From Hydnum rufescens UP504 (lineage: Eukaryota; Basidiomycota; Agaricomycetes; Cantharellales; Hydnaceae), in contig MU129107.1 in assembly GCA_014904985.1 (NCBI GenBank), positions 1 through 54,219 on the forward strand: a stretch of DNA of 54,219 bases, written 5' to 3'. Each line of letters starts with the position of its first letter. Position 1 is the stretch's first letter. Positions 23,781 through 36,006 of the stretch are shown one piece after another. The position numbers and the translations under genes were made by a program. Below the pieces are notes generated by a model, which saw nothing but the letters and a program-made list of their open reading frames with translations, ran no database searches and had not been told where the DNA came from.

Positions 23781-26411
23781 CTAATGTGCCTGGGCGCGAT
23801 TCTTCAGGCGTTCCTTCAACGAGGCCTCGACCACAAGATTCAAATTGGGTGAATGTGGCTGGGAGCGATTCTTCAGATGCTCCCTCAACGACGCCTCGGC
23901 CATCAGGTTCAGCCTCGGTGGAGCCAGCCCCTGGCCTTCCAATGCACCCCCCGCATTTGACTGAGGCAAGCGAGATTCATTGTTGACTATCATCCCGACA
24001 ACCGACAATCGCTTCCCAGCGGAGAGCCGAGCCCGAAGGAGAAGCTCCCGTCGGCGTGCCTTCGCGTCCGCGTCCGGGTCGGCCGGATCATGAGGTTTCG
24101 GAGCCGAATTCGCGGCCTCTACAGATGAACTAGTGTCGGTGGCCGACGAACTGGCCGATGAATTGGGTCCCAGAGTTTGGCCCTCCTGTGCCAAGCGAGC
24201 GAGAAGCCTTTGCCGAAAAAAATTCGTCGCGTCGGAAGATGGTGTGTATTTGCTCGTGTTCGTCTGATTGTCTGTAGTCCGCCGTGTGGGGGGTTCTGAC
24301 CCGATCGAGTTGTCATTGGAAAAAGTGGTACGAGGCTCACTCTTCGTTCCCGTGAATGATTGCGCAACTCCGCTGGCAGGGGTTGATGGACTTGGATCTT
24401 GGGGCTTCAGATCAACTAATGGAGGGGGGAGATGAGGACCGGTTACATCTATTGGACCCTTCAGTCGTGCCGCCGCATTACGTATGAAGAGCATTCCAGG
24501 CGGGGGGTGAGGCAAGTCTTCCTCATGAGTGGGCGACAGTCGAGAGGCCCTCAGATCGTTGGCCTGATCTTGATCTTGACCTTCGAAACTTGGGCGCTTA
24601 TCTCGCGATCTGTTGGGAGACTGAACCTGCAAAAGGACCCGCTCACCCCCGTCCTCTAACTGATTTGGTTCCTTTCTCTCTCCCGCGCCCTTGGTATCAG
24701 GGCTAGGATCGCCAGATTGGACGGGTTCAGCGTCATCGAAAATCTTGTTATCCCCACGATGTTCATGTCCTCCATGCGGACTCCTCGCTCCTAGTCTCGA
24801 GTCTCTATCGTCCTGCAGACGACCACGGCTAGCGGGAACAACCCTATCAGAGGAACGATGTCGAGAGGACGGTATAGATCGTGATCGTGATCGTCCTCTC
24901 GAGGCTGTATTACGGATAGGACGATGTCTCAGCGAATCCTCAGGAGATCGCGAGCGGGGACGGCTTTGCTTCGACGGTCGAACTGGAGAAGCAGACCGTC
25001 TATCACGACGAGATCTCCAAGATGGAGATCGACTGTCTCGACGAGCATATGATTGACTTCGGCGGGACCACGACCGGGATCTACTTAGTCTGGCGGGGGA
25101 ACGTGGCCGCCAGGAATTTCGTCCATTAGGGTGATCAGGCACGGGTATTCCAGGAGGCAAGTCATACTATAGTGATGGGAGATGCTGGCTAAGAATCAGG
25201 ACTGGCAAGAGGCAATCAAGACCCAACTTGAACGACGCTATCATACACAGACAGCTCCCTATAGGGGGACCGAAGAAATGCGTACAGCTCTATAGGTTTG
25301 CATTGCTATTTAGCGATGGGGAACAAAGAAACGAGAGAATGAATCACCATGTGCGAAGTGTTCTGCATTAGATTTTGCAGCCCCTTCTGTGTAAGGCGCC
25401 CCACCTGGTTCCAACACATGACGTTGAAAATCAATCAGCCACTAGCACATGACACTAACCAATAACATGTGGGGGAGGTTTGGTAGGGAACGAACCTAAA
25501 TCAAGGAACTCCGCAAGGACACGAATTGCTGGCTCAGATCGGATGTCAATCGTTCGGAGAAGGGATAATACGAATGCAGTAAGAAACTCGACATCAAGGT
25601 TAACCCAAACTCTTAGCTCGCGTCGCAGAAAGGCCGTGGCACGACTAATCAGTTCCTCAGACAAAGCAAACTGTGAGGGAGCTGGATATGGTCGATAGCG
25701 AGTGTGGGAATTCGAGGCCATGTGCTGTAAGAGTCGTGTCAATAACGCGAGTGTTACCGAAAGATTAGGGACGAACCTTCGCATACAAATTGTGCCGATA
25801 CACCCATTTCCGTTTCTCTATCGCCCGATGTAGTTCATCTTGTGAATTTTCAATGTCATTTTCTTGTGTGCTTCGGGTGGTTCCCCAGTTGACGTTGCCT
25901 CGACGTCTCCGCCTTGAGTTCACCATCATATTCAGCCTACTTAATGGAGGGGCAGGGACGGGGAAGACCGCAAGGGTGCCAAATAATGTTTCTGGTAGTC
26001 GAGCTCTGAACGAACATGGTGTATGAGATATCGCCCTATATCTGCGGAGCATAATGGACATTTCCTAGACTGATCTGACCGTCGAGCGTAACATCAGACA
26101 CCGTTTGAGCCAATGGGGTTGCATTGGTACAATGCTGAAGAGAGGTATGCGCTTACTTGTCCAAACAACCATGCATTCGAAGCAAAATGCGTCGTGAGCA
26201 CACGCAAGCACGGTGCGATCAATGATTGACTGCAGACAGATGATACAATTGTCCTCTTCGATATGGTCTCAGGCTCCGGGGTACCTGGGTCTAATTTAAG
26301 TCGTTTGGCAGATCGAGAGCTTGATGGAGAAAGTGAACGTGAGTCCTTTCGCGCATATTTGGGGTCTACAGGGCTCCGGGGTGCAGAAGATTCTGCAGCA
26401 GAGGCGCCCAT
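23781..26411 (-). CDS. TOPORS-like RING-finger E3 ligase with RS-rich tail
   Basis: Predicted nuclear E3 ubiquitin (possibly SUMO) ligase related to TOPORS. N-terminus MGASAAESSAPRSP and SRSAKRLKLDP precede a C3HC4 RING. The RING is EEDNCIICLQ...VLACAHDAFCFECMVVW, then after an intron NQSRKCPLC, so all eight zinc ligands are visible. Next come GRYLIHHVRSELDYQKHYL, a basic RRRRRGNVNWG segment, HRAIEKRKWVYRHNLYAK, RYRPYPAPSQFALSEELISR and FLRRELRVWVNLDVEFLTAF. Then follow AEHFAHELYAFLRSPYRELS and VYDSVVQYDLPPG, all typical of the fungal TOPORS-like core. The last 460 residues are disordered and RS-rich (SRSRSWSRRSQSYARRDSRS), with two C-terminal repeats of EASLxExLKNR type. Two single-base frame breaks occur in C runs of the coding strand, at plus positions about 26265-26266 and 25960-25963. 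Adding one C at each restores the expected protein. The start codon is the first ATG giving this N-terminus and is tentative. Confidence 0.85.
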
Positions 26412-27299
26412 TGCTTGTGGAGGATATTCTAAGCGTGCTCTAACGACTCTCGCGTGATGCCAGTTGTCGAATTGCTTCCGAGCCGTTCTCATTACAAAGC
26501 CACACATTTATTAGGGGATTGGGGATTACTGACATCCGCGGCTTGAGTTGAAGGAAAGAATAGTTAGGTCCTTCAAATGCTTCAAATGTAACAACTTCGA
26601 GGGGGGCATGCTTCTAGTATGTTCTTGAGCTATGCTTTAATTATAGGAGCCACACTGGCCTCGTCGTTCATGGCCCTGATCACTATTGTGCCTCATGACT
26701 ATTTAGACTACTAGATCTATCCACTGAAATCTAGGCGCTAGAGAGAGAATCTCATGGACTAATAGTGGGAATTCAACTCACCGATCATCAGTTTTCTGTG
26801 CCGATTTTTTGTGGTCGCAAACGCTTCTGGCAATTCTCGGCGGACGTTGGATAGCAACAGAAAAAGTGCCCTCCAAGGATAGTTCTCGCCTCTACGTTTG
26901 TCAGAGTGACTGGGCTTTGATTCTAAAGGTTAGAATGTTCGAAATGAGTCTGTGGCCTCGATGGCAATGCTCGAATCGACACCCTCAATGCCTAAGGGAT
27001 AGTACTTAATGACATTCCGGGGTCCAATCACAGCAGGGCGATATTAGCCTTCGTATCGGTGATGTCTGGATTGGTCTGATGGTGAATCTTGAGTGTTCAC
27101 GGCTAGCATCGCACGCGTCACTCCAAATTGATTGCAAATCTACTTGGGCACTGCAATAGAACATGCGACAGGGAACTGGGCTCATTCACTCACTCTGCGG
27201 GCAGGATATCGTCACGTCTGTCTATCGGGGGTTGAACGACTCCACTAGTAAGCAATCGGCGCAGCTCAGGGTCACGCTCAGTCTCCTGGCCCCTGATGA
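26412..27299. other. Intergenic region, nothing recognised
   Basis: No gene or repeat recognised between the 5' end of the TOPORS-like gene and the 3' end of the sirtuin gene. Short frames here have no domain. Confidence 0.4.
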
Positions 27300-28643
27300 T
27301 TAAATACTCAGCAACAGGAGACGAACTTTGCAGGAAGATGGCGAAACGCACAGCAACATCACGCAGACCTCCCGCAGAACATCGCCGCTCTTCCATTCTA
27401 TCTTTTCTACACCCTCCATTCCGTCCGCACGAGTGGGTCCGACATTCAGTATCATGGTTGGCTTGCCTAGCTCTAGGGCATGCTTAAGGATTCTACTCGA
27501 CCATCATACCAATGAAATCCAAGAATCATTGGAGAATCGAGAAGTCATACCGGAAACCAGAATACGTTGCAAGGGTGGTTCCGATTATCAGGACCTGTTC
27601 ACATGCTTCTATTTCGTTCAACCTCCAAACAAACAAGTTGGAAAGCGGACACCTAAGGACGATGATGGAGATACTCACGAGCGCCCTTTATTGCGGGGGC
27701 TATTGTCTCTCCAAAGAAAATTACATCGGGTTTAACCTAGAGAAGCGACGGCGGCAGAGTGCATTAGTAATTCAGCTCATCAAAACACTGAGAGAAGGGA
27801 GGGTTACTGGCTATAGAAGCGGTTCTAGAGTCTACATCATCCTCGAGGCAATGGGGACATTGAGGAACAACAAAATCATCAAAACGTCTCCCACGAAGGT
27901 CGACCTAGCATGTGAAAGGGGAATGAAGTAAGATAAGGTCCTTGCGGGCGATGGGCGAGTATTATGCACATCACCATCCGGATTCGTGCGAAGCTGGGAG
28001 CCCGTTTCCTCCAGTTCATCGGCATACTCTTTCCACGCTGGATTGAGAGTCGATATTGTATCCTGGAAATCACTACGTGAAAAGGAATGACCCCTAGAGC
28101 AACTGACGGTCTACAGGGACCTAATTAGATGCAAGACGACAGGAATTCTCGCAATTCACGCACCCGCAATCTTCCATGCAGTTCTAGTATTCTTTCCTCC
28201 TTTTCGTGCGTACTCCACGATGAAGGGGCTGCTTTATAATCCAAGCCATCTACATTCTGGGTGATAACGTGCTGGACTACATTGGCATGCTGGAGTGCCG
28301 CGATCGCGTAATGGGTCGGATTAGGTTGGGCCACACGAACTGACGGCCAGCCAAGGTACGATCTTCGCCCAGTAAAGTTGTCGAAATGAGTGCCCCTTGC
28401 CAGTCGGATCAACCAATTCCTGATAGAATATTGGGCGATAATCCGGGTTTAAATATCTTCCATTGCGTCCACGGTACGCTCTGATGCCTGAGTCTACGCT
28501 AACACCTGCGCCGGTGAGGATAGCAGTGTTATTGTTTCCAGAACTGAGAAATGCGAAATCCGGGAGATAGCTAATTCCTTCGGGATGTATGGTAATGCCT
28601 TTGCCAAGGGGTTGACATTGATTGTTGGCACATACACTCGCAT
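27300..28643 (-). CDS. Sirtuin, NAD-dependent deacylase (SIRT4-like class)
   Basis: Sir2-family enzyme that removes acyl groups from lysine using NAD+, probably mitochondrial by class resemblance. It starts MRVYVPTINVNPLAKALP. The NAD-binding core is AILTGAGVSVDSGIRAYRG, then GRYLNPDYRPIFYQELV, SYLGWPSVRVAQPNPTHYA, QHVITQNVDGLD and LELHGRL with the catalytic His. A zinc-knuckle element FVVPQCPHC and a VKPDVIFFGETI block follow. The C-terminus carries LELGKPTMILNVGPTRADG and ends at a stop 27300-27302. Several short introns lie in the second half and were not all delimited. Two frame breaks are visible: a C missing at plus 28582-28584 (before YLPDFAFLSSG), and an extra base in the A run equal to plus 28364-28365 (before SYLGWP). 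Without correction no single frame covers the NAD site. Confidence 0.85.
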
Positions 28644-29406
28644 CCAGGACTCGATTTCGAGTTCCGAGCTATCAGCGGCGGAGCTCACGAGTTTGCGGAG
28701 GTTTCCGATTATGGCTCACCAAGGCACTTGGCAATTGATGAAAGCGAGTAATGGAAATATGGATCGAGGCGCACAGCAGAGACAACACAAAAAGGACAAT
28801 TGCATAACAAGTATGAGATCCCTTGAGACTGGCTTTCTGGTTTCAAAATTGGCATGACATCAATGGTAAGATTAAGGAGGTCCTCAAGTTCGTGTACGCC
28901 GTCAGCACGCGTTTTCCATCAACTAGTTGTCGTCCGTTTGACCAGGGAGCCGAAAGTCCAAAATGGGAAGCTGTTCAGTGCTCAATACGCTCATTTTGCG
29001 AGCCATGCTGCATGCATGCATGTCGACGCAGTGCATGGGGGGACCTATAAAGAATGTAATGAAACTTGTAGCCAAGGGTGTCCATTGGCGGCTGCGTGCC
29101 CGCCTGATATTGAAATGGAATATGTCGTAAATTCAAGGGGTCCTCGGCGACCAAGGGGCAATGCAAGAAACTAGTGATTCACCTAACCGAGACAAGCGTC
29201 TCCAGAAAGGTATATTCTCGAACAGTTCAGTAACAACGATGATAACATGAGAAAGGCGGTCCGAGCCTCGTTTCATCAAAGTGCGCATAGCGAAAGAAGA
29301 CACGCTACCACAGCCATATGGTCGCGATGGTCCCACTATCCCCACAGATGCATCACGTAGGAAACGATAGGAGGGCCGCAAGGATGAAACGTGCGAATGA
29401 GCCAAG
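28644..29406. other. Intergenic region, nothing recognised
   Basis: Open frames at 28854-29174 (+) and 29133-29405 (-) have no recognisable domain. The minus frame lies just beyond the SPC12 stop codon and is more likely its 3' UTR. Confidence 0.4.
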
Positions 29407-29843
29407 CTATTGCTCCTTCTTTGAATTTTGAGACTTTAACCAGGGGAGTGGGTGTTTGTTATACACCGGCCACGGTGGAAGCGTTATCTGCATAATAAGA
29501 CAAATGAACACGGAGACACAAATTGGAGTTGAGTGTGAACGAACGAGAGCAATAAATATGGTGGCAACGCTTAAGATCGCAAATGCGACCTTCAGGTCCT
29601 GCACGACAAATCCTACTATAAAGGATACAATCTAGGTGGCGTGATGGAGGTCAGGAAAGGGATCCTTAATAGATTGAGAGACGATACTTACTGTGGATGA
29701 TATCAAGCCGATTTGAACAATTTTCTCTGCAAGCTTTTGACCTTCAAAATCCTGCACTAGGTGTTAGTGTGCGAAAACATTTATGACGGAATTTTGTGGC
29801 CCACAATCTTCCCCTCGAGGAGGGATCTGATCTGCGAACTCAT
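29407..29843 (-). CDS. SPC1: Signal peptidase complex subunit SPC12 (SPCS1)
   Basis: Small non-catalytic subunit of the ER signal peptidase complex with two transmembrane segments. The start at 29843 reads MSSQIRSLLEGKI. After an intron ending TGCAG comes DFEGQKLAEKIVQIGLISST, the family hallmark DxxGQKLAE. After a GTAAGT intron comes IVSFIVGFVVQDLKVAFAIL (first helix plus loop), continuing SVATIFIAL. A final intron is followed by ITLPPWPVYNKHPLPWLKSQ and a Lys-rich tail (NSKKEQ). The LPPWPxYxxHPLxWL motif is diagnostic. The joined frame is intact and about the expected length (~90 residues). Confidence 0.93.
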
Positions 29844-30210
29844 GACAAGGCTGCTGCGGAATTAGCCGTTCCGTATCGCACACGTGACGAGGTGGCCTCT
29901 TGACCATTAACTCTCATACAGTACATTGACTTTCTAGACCAGTTACTTCACCTCACGATCACTCAATCTGAGTCCTACGCTAGAAGCAGATCAGTTGAGT
30001 ATTCATTGCACAATAGACTATTCTGCGTGATACACGGATAAATCACTAACATCTCACAGATACCACATTTCCTCTTGCGTAGTTCTTCCTGTACGCTCTT
30101 ACTCTCCCCCGAACGAATCGAGTCGCAGTTACAGTATGATCACGTGCGTCTAACCAGCATCCGCTAACTGTGCATCACCCTTGCCAAAAAAAAAAAGGAG
30201 CGAATTTGGG

Positions 30211-31785
30211 ATGAGCAATCGATTTTTAAGGATCGGATTCCCAACGGCCATTGACGCATGGCCACATACTCGTAGACGGATTCTCTCCCCTCCACTTCCA
30301 TACCTCGCCCCTACTTTGCAGTCTCTCGCGGATCCCCGGACTCAAACTTTCCGAGGCTTCTCCCACCTCCCTGTGGCACTCTCTCCAGCTCATGATTCCC
30401 CGCCGGTGAAAGAAACTGAAGACGAGCATGGTGAAGCTCTCGCAGACGCGCCCCTACGGCGTTGGCGCACGGTCGACGACTACAAACGCGCCGGTCCTCC
30501 TCCTTCCGAGCAAGAGGACGAATATCCCGCCAAGACTTGAATTACCCTCCCAGTAAAATAATTCGTGTCAGGAACCTCCCTCGATACCTTGACGATTCCA
30601 CTATCGACAATTTCCTGGCACCATACGTTGGAGTGGTCAACTACCGAAGTCAGTGGTATTTATTCTAGGCTCCTATGCGAACCCCGCTCTCACGTCCTGG
30701 TGTTTTTTTTTTCTTTCGCGCTTCGCCTTTGTTATCTTCTTCGTCACAGGGACCAGAGATGTTGCATTCGTAGAATTCATCGATATAGAGCGCGCACAAG
30801 TCGCCATGGAGGCCTTGAAGCGAGATCAACCCGGCATCAAGAGAATTGACGGTCCTGCTAAATGGGGCGATCACATTCCGAGATACAGCTACGAACCAGC
30901 TCGCCCAGAACCCCAAGCGCCCCTTCCACTACTCGAGATGGAGCTGCATGGAATTGGGACAGCAGACACTAATCAAATTGCGCGTCATCTATGGAGCCTT
31001 GGCCTCGTTGCCGATAAAATCACACTCAGTAAGAGTGTCCAACCCCCACACTCAGTGCTAATCCGCTCTTGACACGTTCCTCCTCTCCCGCTCAGACCCA
31101 GATAAACCCGACACGTGCACCGTCCAAATGAAACGCGCCAGCGAGTTGGCGCACGCGATGAGACGCGTCCAAAACTCGAAAATGGTCCAAGATGAGGACA
31201 CCGAAACGACTATCTCGGCAACGACCTCGGTGGACCTGGCGGTCTTCGAGGCTAGAAGGCCTACCGAGTACGCGCCTAGATCGCGTTCCGCATCTTCCGA
31301 CCGGAGCGATACGACTAACTCGTGGCGGTCGGACAACTCGCGTGGGCCACGCGAGGTGCTCCGCGAGGACGAGGATATCGCGGGAACGGTCGGGGTGGAG
31401 AGAATTATCAGCGTTATTCCCGGAATGACCACGATGGTCTTCAAGATGATCAGGAATATCCAACTCGCGAATAGTACATATCATAGTGGGTGGGGGCGTG
31501 CCCGTGGGCGAGGGCGGGGACGTGGACGCGGACGCGGCAGCACGATGGAGAGCGCACGTGGTCATGGTCGTCGGTCGTGGCCGGGGAACATCGTATGCAC
31601 GACGAGATAGCGGGACACCGGACACTGAGGAGACGCCATCGGAGAGATGGGAAAGTCCTCGAGGAAGAGGCGGACGTGGGCGGTCTCATGCATTGGGCGC
31701 GACTAGAGGGCCACGGGATGATGGATCGCCACCGTTTAGGGGAGGGCCCTCCCGCGGGCGTGGTCGAGGGCGGGGACGTAGATGA
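30211..31785 (+). CDS. RRM / RGG-box RNA-binding protein (frame-disrupted)
   Basis: Predicted RNA-binding protein; no precise orthologue recognised. The likely start is MSNRFLRIGFPTAIDAW at 30211, just after a poly-A run. The N-terminus is disordered and possibly targeting. An RRM-like fold follows: IIRVRNLPRYLDDSTIDNFL (strand 1/helix 1), an intron at about 30652-30748, then RTRDVAFVEFIDIERAQVAM (RNP1-like strand). A second region, LPLLEMELHGIGTADTNQIA, is split by an intron at about 31028-31095. The C-terminus is Arg/Gly-rich (RGAPRGRGYRGNGRGGENYQ, RGRGRGRGRG, GGPSRGRGRGRGRR). At least two single-C deletions seem to break the frame, at 30526-30528 and 31347-31348. Further shifts occur near 31470 and 31565. 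Adding the C bases joins the domains in the expected order. Either assembly errors or a recent pseudogene. Confidence 0.65.
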
Positions 31786-32276
31786 CGACCGGGAAGCGGT
31801 GGTGAAATCAGGCTGGAGGGCAGAATTACGTAGTCTCCAAAGCACACAGCAATGAAAGAATGAAGGGGTGGTTGAACGATCCCCTCGTTAGCTATGAACT
31901 TGCTACTGCTCAACCAGAGATCTTTCATGGAAACATCCATTATTATCGACCGCACCATCCCCAATCGTAATTGACGAAAGACACATCAACATTACAGAGG
32001 AGCGATACAATCGAATTTAGCAGAGAATACGTGGCGTCAGGTTTCTCTATTTTTGTTGAGATGCAGGGGGATATCGGAGGTGGGAGATGAAGGATTGAGA
32101 ACCAAATTATTTAGGAAAATGGAGTAATAAATCAACACCGAATGCATCCCATAGGCACATCACTGTGGTCAATGAACCAGTCAAATCCCTAACGGTATGA
32201 CCAAAGTAAACACAGGAACCAAGACTCACCAGCCGACTAGGCACATGTCGACCCCAAGGACATCGAAACTGAATGT
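31786..32276. other. Convergent intergenic region
   Basis: 3' ends of two RNA-binding protein genes face each other here. No further gene recognised. Confidence 0.5.
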
Positions 32277-33609
32277 TTAGTAGTCACTTCGGTCCCTACC
32301 ACGACCCCCTCCATACCCACCATCGCGATCCCCACCATATCCACCGCCACGACCCCCACCCCTGTTGCCTCCGCCAAATCCACCACCTCGGCCACCCCCA
32401 CCGTTGCGGCTGTTATATCCTCCACCTCCACCACGGCCAGCATCACGTTTCGGGGGTGCGAAGTCGATACGAAGATTAGAGTTTCCAATTACGGCACCAT
32501 TGAGATCATTCTTGGCGGTTGTAGCCTCCTCCACTGATCCAAACTCTACGTAGCCAAAGCCTCTAGGCGTTTGAGTCGCCCTGTCCTGAACTACAAAAAT
32601 CGAACCAATGGATTAGGAGCCACACTCAAAAGTAACGGTGTACACATACTTATACGCGAGTCAACAACGGGATATTGCCTGAAAATGTCTCGCAGGTCTT
32701 CTGCGGACTGGTTTCCAATGTTGCCAACATAGAGCGTTGCACTCGGTGGGGATGAGCTGCCTTTCTCACTGTTAGGTAGTTGGGCACTATAATCCACGCG
32801 CATGAGAGGCCCTCCTGACCAGATCGGCTTGCTATGTCTTGTTTCAAGAGCCGTAGTCGCTTGGTCTATAGTTTCAAATTTAACCCAAGCAAATGAAGGT
32901 TTCCCATGGCTGTTCGGGCCTAACCAAGGGGGTGAAATAAAACATGAATAAGAATTGGCATCTTCTTAGAGTCAAGAGATAAACTAACGTAGAGATATAT
33001 GTTCCATTCCGTCGATCCCAGTAAAGACAGCACGTAAATCCGACTCTGTGCAATCACTGGGCAAATTGCCAACGAACAACATCGGAGATGGGGGGCTGGG
33101 AGGTCGGCTAGGGGCTATTTTTGAAAAGTCGAGGCGCAATTCGCGACCCATGACTTGAACGGGATTCGCGGTCAAATTCTCCCGCGCGGCAGTTGCTGCT
33201 TCTACGCTATCAAATTTGACTCGTGCGAAGCCCTTGGACCTCCCATACGCATCCATTCCTATAGAAGACAATGAAGTGAGCATATATTGAAAGAGCATAT
33301 TACAGCCCGATGAGACGGACCCAAATTTGACACGATAAATCCAGGCAAACGCTCGAAGGCGGCAGAAACTTCGCCTTCAGTGGCATCGAATGAAATATTA
33401 GCTACAAACAATGTGTCATTTGGGGGATTTGACTCCGAGTAATGTCCTCCATCTTGGAAAACCATAGTTGTGGAAGAAAACGCGCGACTGGAAGCGATTC
33501 TTGTCACGGAAGACCGCGAAACTGGCATAACTGAGAAGCGAGCGACCGAGAAGACCGACCGCGTGGCAGCGAGGCTGCTCAGGCGACTTAAACCAAGCCT
33601 AGCAAGCAT
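32277..33609 (-). CDS. Three-RRM, glycine-rich RNA-binding protein with mitochondrial presequence
   Basis: Predicted RNA-binding protein of mitochondria. The start at 33609 gives a Ser/Arg-rich presequence without acidic residues (MLARLGLSRLSSLAATRSVF ... RAFSST). RRM1: DTLFVANISFDATEGEVSAA with RNP1 RSKGFARVKF. RRM2: MLFVGNLPSDCTESDLRAVF with GKPSFAWVKFETIDQATTAL. RRM3: ATLYVGNIGNQSAEDLRDIF with RGFGYVEFGSVEEATTA. The C-terminus is a Gly-rich RGG tail (GGGYNSRNGGGGRGGGFGGG ... GRDRSDY). Four introns fall at the same relative place in each RRM, just before the RNP1 strand. The layout resembles nucleolin-type proteins, but the presequence argues for mitochondria. Frames join cleanly apart from an uncertain donor near 33330. 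Confidence 0.85.
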
Positions 33610-33709
33610 TTTGTTGGGAAGGGTAAAAGTAAGAGGGGATAAGAGCAAAACTTCCCGGAGAAGTCCGGTGTACTTGAGTGTCTTTTTTGCTCCCGTGAAA
33701 TTTGCAGAA
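33610..33709. promoter_or_regulatory. Very short bidirectional promoter
   Basis: Only 100 bp separate the ATG at 33609 (-) from the ATG at 33710 (+). Both genes encode RRM proteins with N-terminal presequences, so the control region must be shared. No TATA box is seen. Confidence 0.6.
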
Positions 33710-34470
33710 ATGCAGCGAGTCTTCTCCATTTTTGCTTCGTCGAGAACTGCATTGAGCGCGCGGCACATACCTGCCCGCGTTGTTTTGGGTGGTCCTTGGT
33801 CATATCGGTTCAGTTCCTCTCTCGTGGAATCGCTCAATGAATCAAGAGGGCTTCACGTTTCTCAATACTCGCGGTTTTTGGATGAGGCAGAGATAACAAA
33901 TAGACTCAAGGAATATGAAGGCTTTGTTGAGTTAAGTCCTGTGGATCACAAAGGTTCGTCTTATTCGTTATTCCCAGCAACATCCATCCTTGGTCACTGA
34001 GCCTTCTCTCAGCTCCAAAATTCCGATTCGCTATATTCGCTTCCCCTGAACACGCCCAGGTCAGCCCTGGATAAAATTACAGCCCAGCCTATTGAAGGCC
34101 CGCCGCGACCCTTACACGTCAGATTCCACCAGGGGGACAAAAGTCAACCGAGAGAAAGCACTAGCGACACCCTGTTTTTCGGGGAATTGTCGCCCAAGGT
34201 TGATCCGGCTGACGTTGAAGCATTGCTTAGACAATTTTCTGGTTTTATCTCTTTCGAAAAAAGAGAAGGTGCGCAATTTTTCCATTGTGGTTCTCTCTTT
34301 CGGCTGGCTGTCAACTGTTTTATAACCGACACTTTTCAGACCGTGGACATTGGTTTGCCAAATTCGACACGGCCGGAAACGCAGGAGCTGCAAAAGCATC
34401 TATCGTTGTGAAGCCCGACTTCCCTGCTCGGCCTTGGAGTGTCAAGCTAGCAAAGAGGAAAGCTACCTAG
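33710..34470 (+). CDS. RRM-fold protein, probably mitochondrial
   Basis: Start MQRVFSIFASSRTALSARHI at 33710 is a good mitochondrial presequence (Arg, Ser, Ala; no early acids). It continues through DEAEITNRLKEYEGFVELSP. After an intron ending TCTCAG comes PKFRFAIFASPEHAQ (RNP1-like strand), then SALDKITAQPIEGPPRPL. A second RRM-like unit has DTLFFGELSPKVDPADVEAL, FSGFISFEKREG, an intron, then HWFAKFDTAGNAGAAKASI. The stop is at about 34468-34470. One extra base near 34061-34062 (CAGG) breaks the frame between EHAQ and SALD. This is shared with its divergent neighbour in style but not in sequence. No orthologue named. Confidence 0.72.
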
Positions 34471-36006
34471 GTGTGATAAGGTTTTTTTTTTACTGGACTT
34501 ATACACAGACGGTTCTGAATAATTTCGGTGGCTCTAGAAACAGATCCCGCTTCTAGGGATATTAATGTAGCATCTATATCCTTCCATACTATGATTTATC
34601 CCAATCTTCCGTCACTTGGCTTTGAGGCTCATCCTCCGATGGCTTCATCTTCCCAGACAGAAATGCGGAAGAATCAGGATGCATTGTATTAACTCACAAG
34701 GCTGATCAATAGTTGCTTTGGGCCTCGGTCAGCGGTTCGGCGATTTCCCATCATGGTGGGGGGTAATTAGGTGCTATGAAAGCGATAACGGTGCCAGAAA
34801 TTAACGCAACTTTGGACCTTTCCAAATCCTTCAGTTTTCTTGGTGGGTACTGTCCACATCTGAGTAGATGAAAATGACCTGTATGGTATGCCCAGGATGA
34901 AAAATGCCTGCTTTTAGGAGATAGATTGAGGTGGCCACGATTGGCACTCTAACTGGTTGCTATATACTATCGCTCATTGATGCACTGAGGCAGCAAGTGA
35001 CAATGGGGCGTGGGGCATTGCCCTTGGATAGTATAGATCATGATGTATATGATAGAACAATCCCAAGTGGAGAGTCATATTTGTCTGTAGATATAAGTGC
35101 CCTCAGAGACTGTCACTCAGACCTGGATTGACTCTGCAGACTGCATCATGTGGAGTGTGGTCCTTCAGAGGGATGTAGGCACCATAGTGGATGATGATGG
35201 AATCAGTGGCAGATTCAAATTCGGTACCATGCTACCTGGGTCCAACAACCACTGAAAATATTGGTGGGGGGCTGCTGGCAGCGCGGTGGGTTTTAATGGC
35301 CCAAGGATTGCCAAAAGAGCAGCTACGGGCGATAAGGACAGATCATGTCAATTAGGGTGCACTACAGAATAAACATCCGGATGGAACTGTGGCCTTGCCG
35401 CATAACACGACTAGACTTCAGGCACGAGTAGAAGGCGCTATGAGCATGAACCATAAAGTATTGTGGAATAAGTAGGTGTACCCCGTGGGGATTTGGACTG
35501 AGATTTGGAATTTCCAAACCAGGAGAGTCAGATGACTTTAGTAAATATTGAATCCGATGGGCATTTGAGTGCTTTAACTTTTAGCATCGTTACCGTTTAT
35601 TGCAAGGCATTCCTTTTCAACGGAAAATTGAGCCACGAGGAGACGTCCACGTTGGCCCTTACTGTAACAATTACAACCGTTAACCAGGGCTGTGGAGGCC
35701 GGGCGTTTCCTCTCGTCTTTTCCTAGTGCTTTTCGGTGACAATTGGGTGGGGAAATTCTCCTGGGCTTGCCTTCGGGTGCACCATGTGGATCATAATGCT
35801 AAATTTCTCTGTCTCAGCCTTTAATTATAACTAGTTTCGGTGCCCGTTCTGCATGCGGCTCATGCCGGGGTCCCCCTACATCCCCGTTACATACACCTGT
35901 TACATCAGTCTCTCTGTTCGCACCTGACCCCCGTGCAGACGACCGGCCTATATAGGCAGTGATATCGCCCGCGCAGCCCGTTCGGAACGCCCTGGTTCTT
36001 AACGCG
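34471..36006. other. Intergenic region, nothing recognised
   Basis: About 1.5 kb without recognised genes. Open frames at 34931-35131 and 35505-35726 lack domains and lie in AT-rich sequence. The last 100 bp before 36007 are pyrimidine-rich and probably the transporter promoter. Confidence 0.4.

Noticed and set aside
32277..32560. Glycine-rich tail as a separate cell-wall protein
   Set aside because: It is continuous in frame with RRM3 of the RNA-binding protein and is a typical RGG tail.
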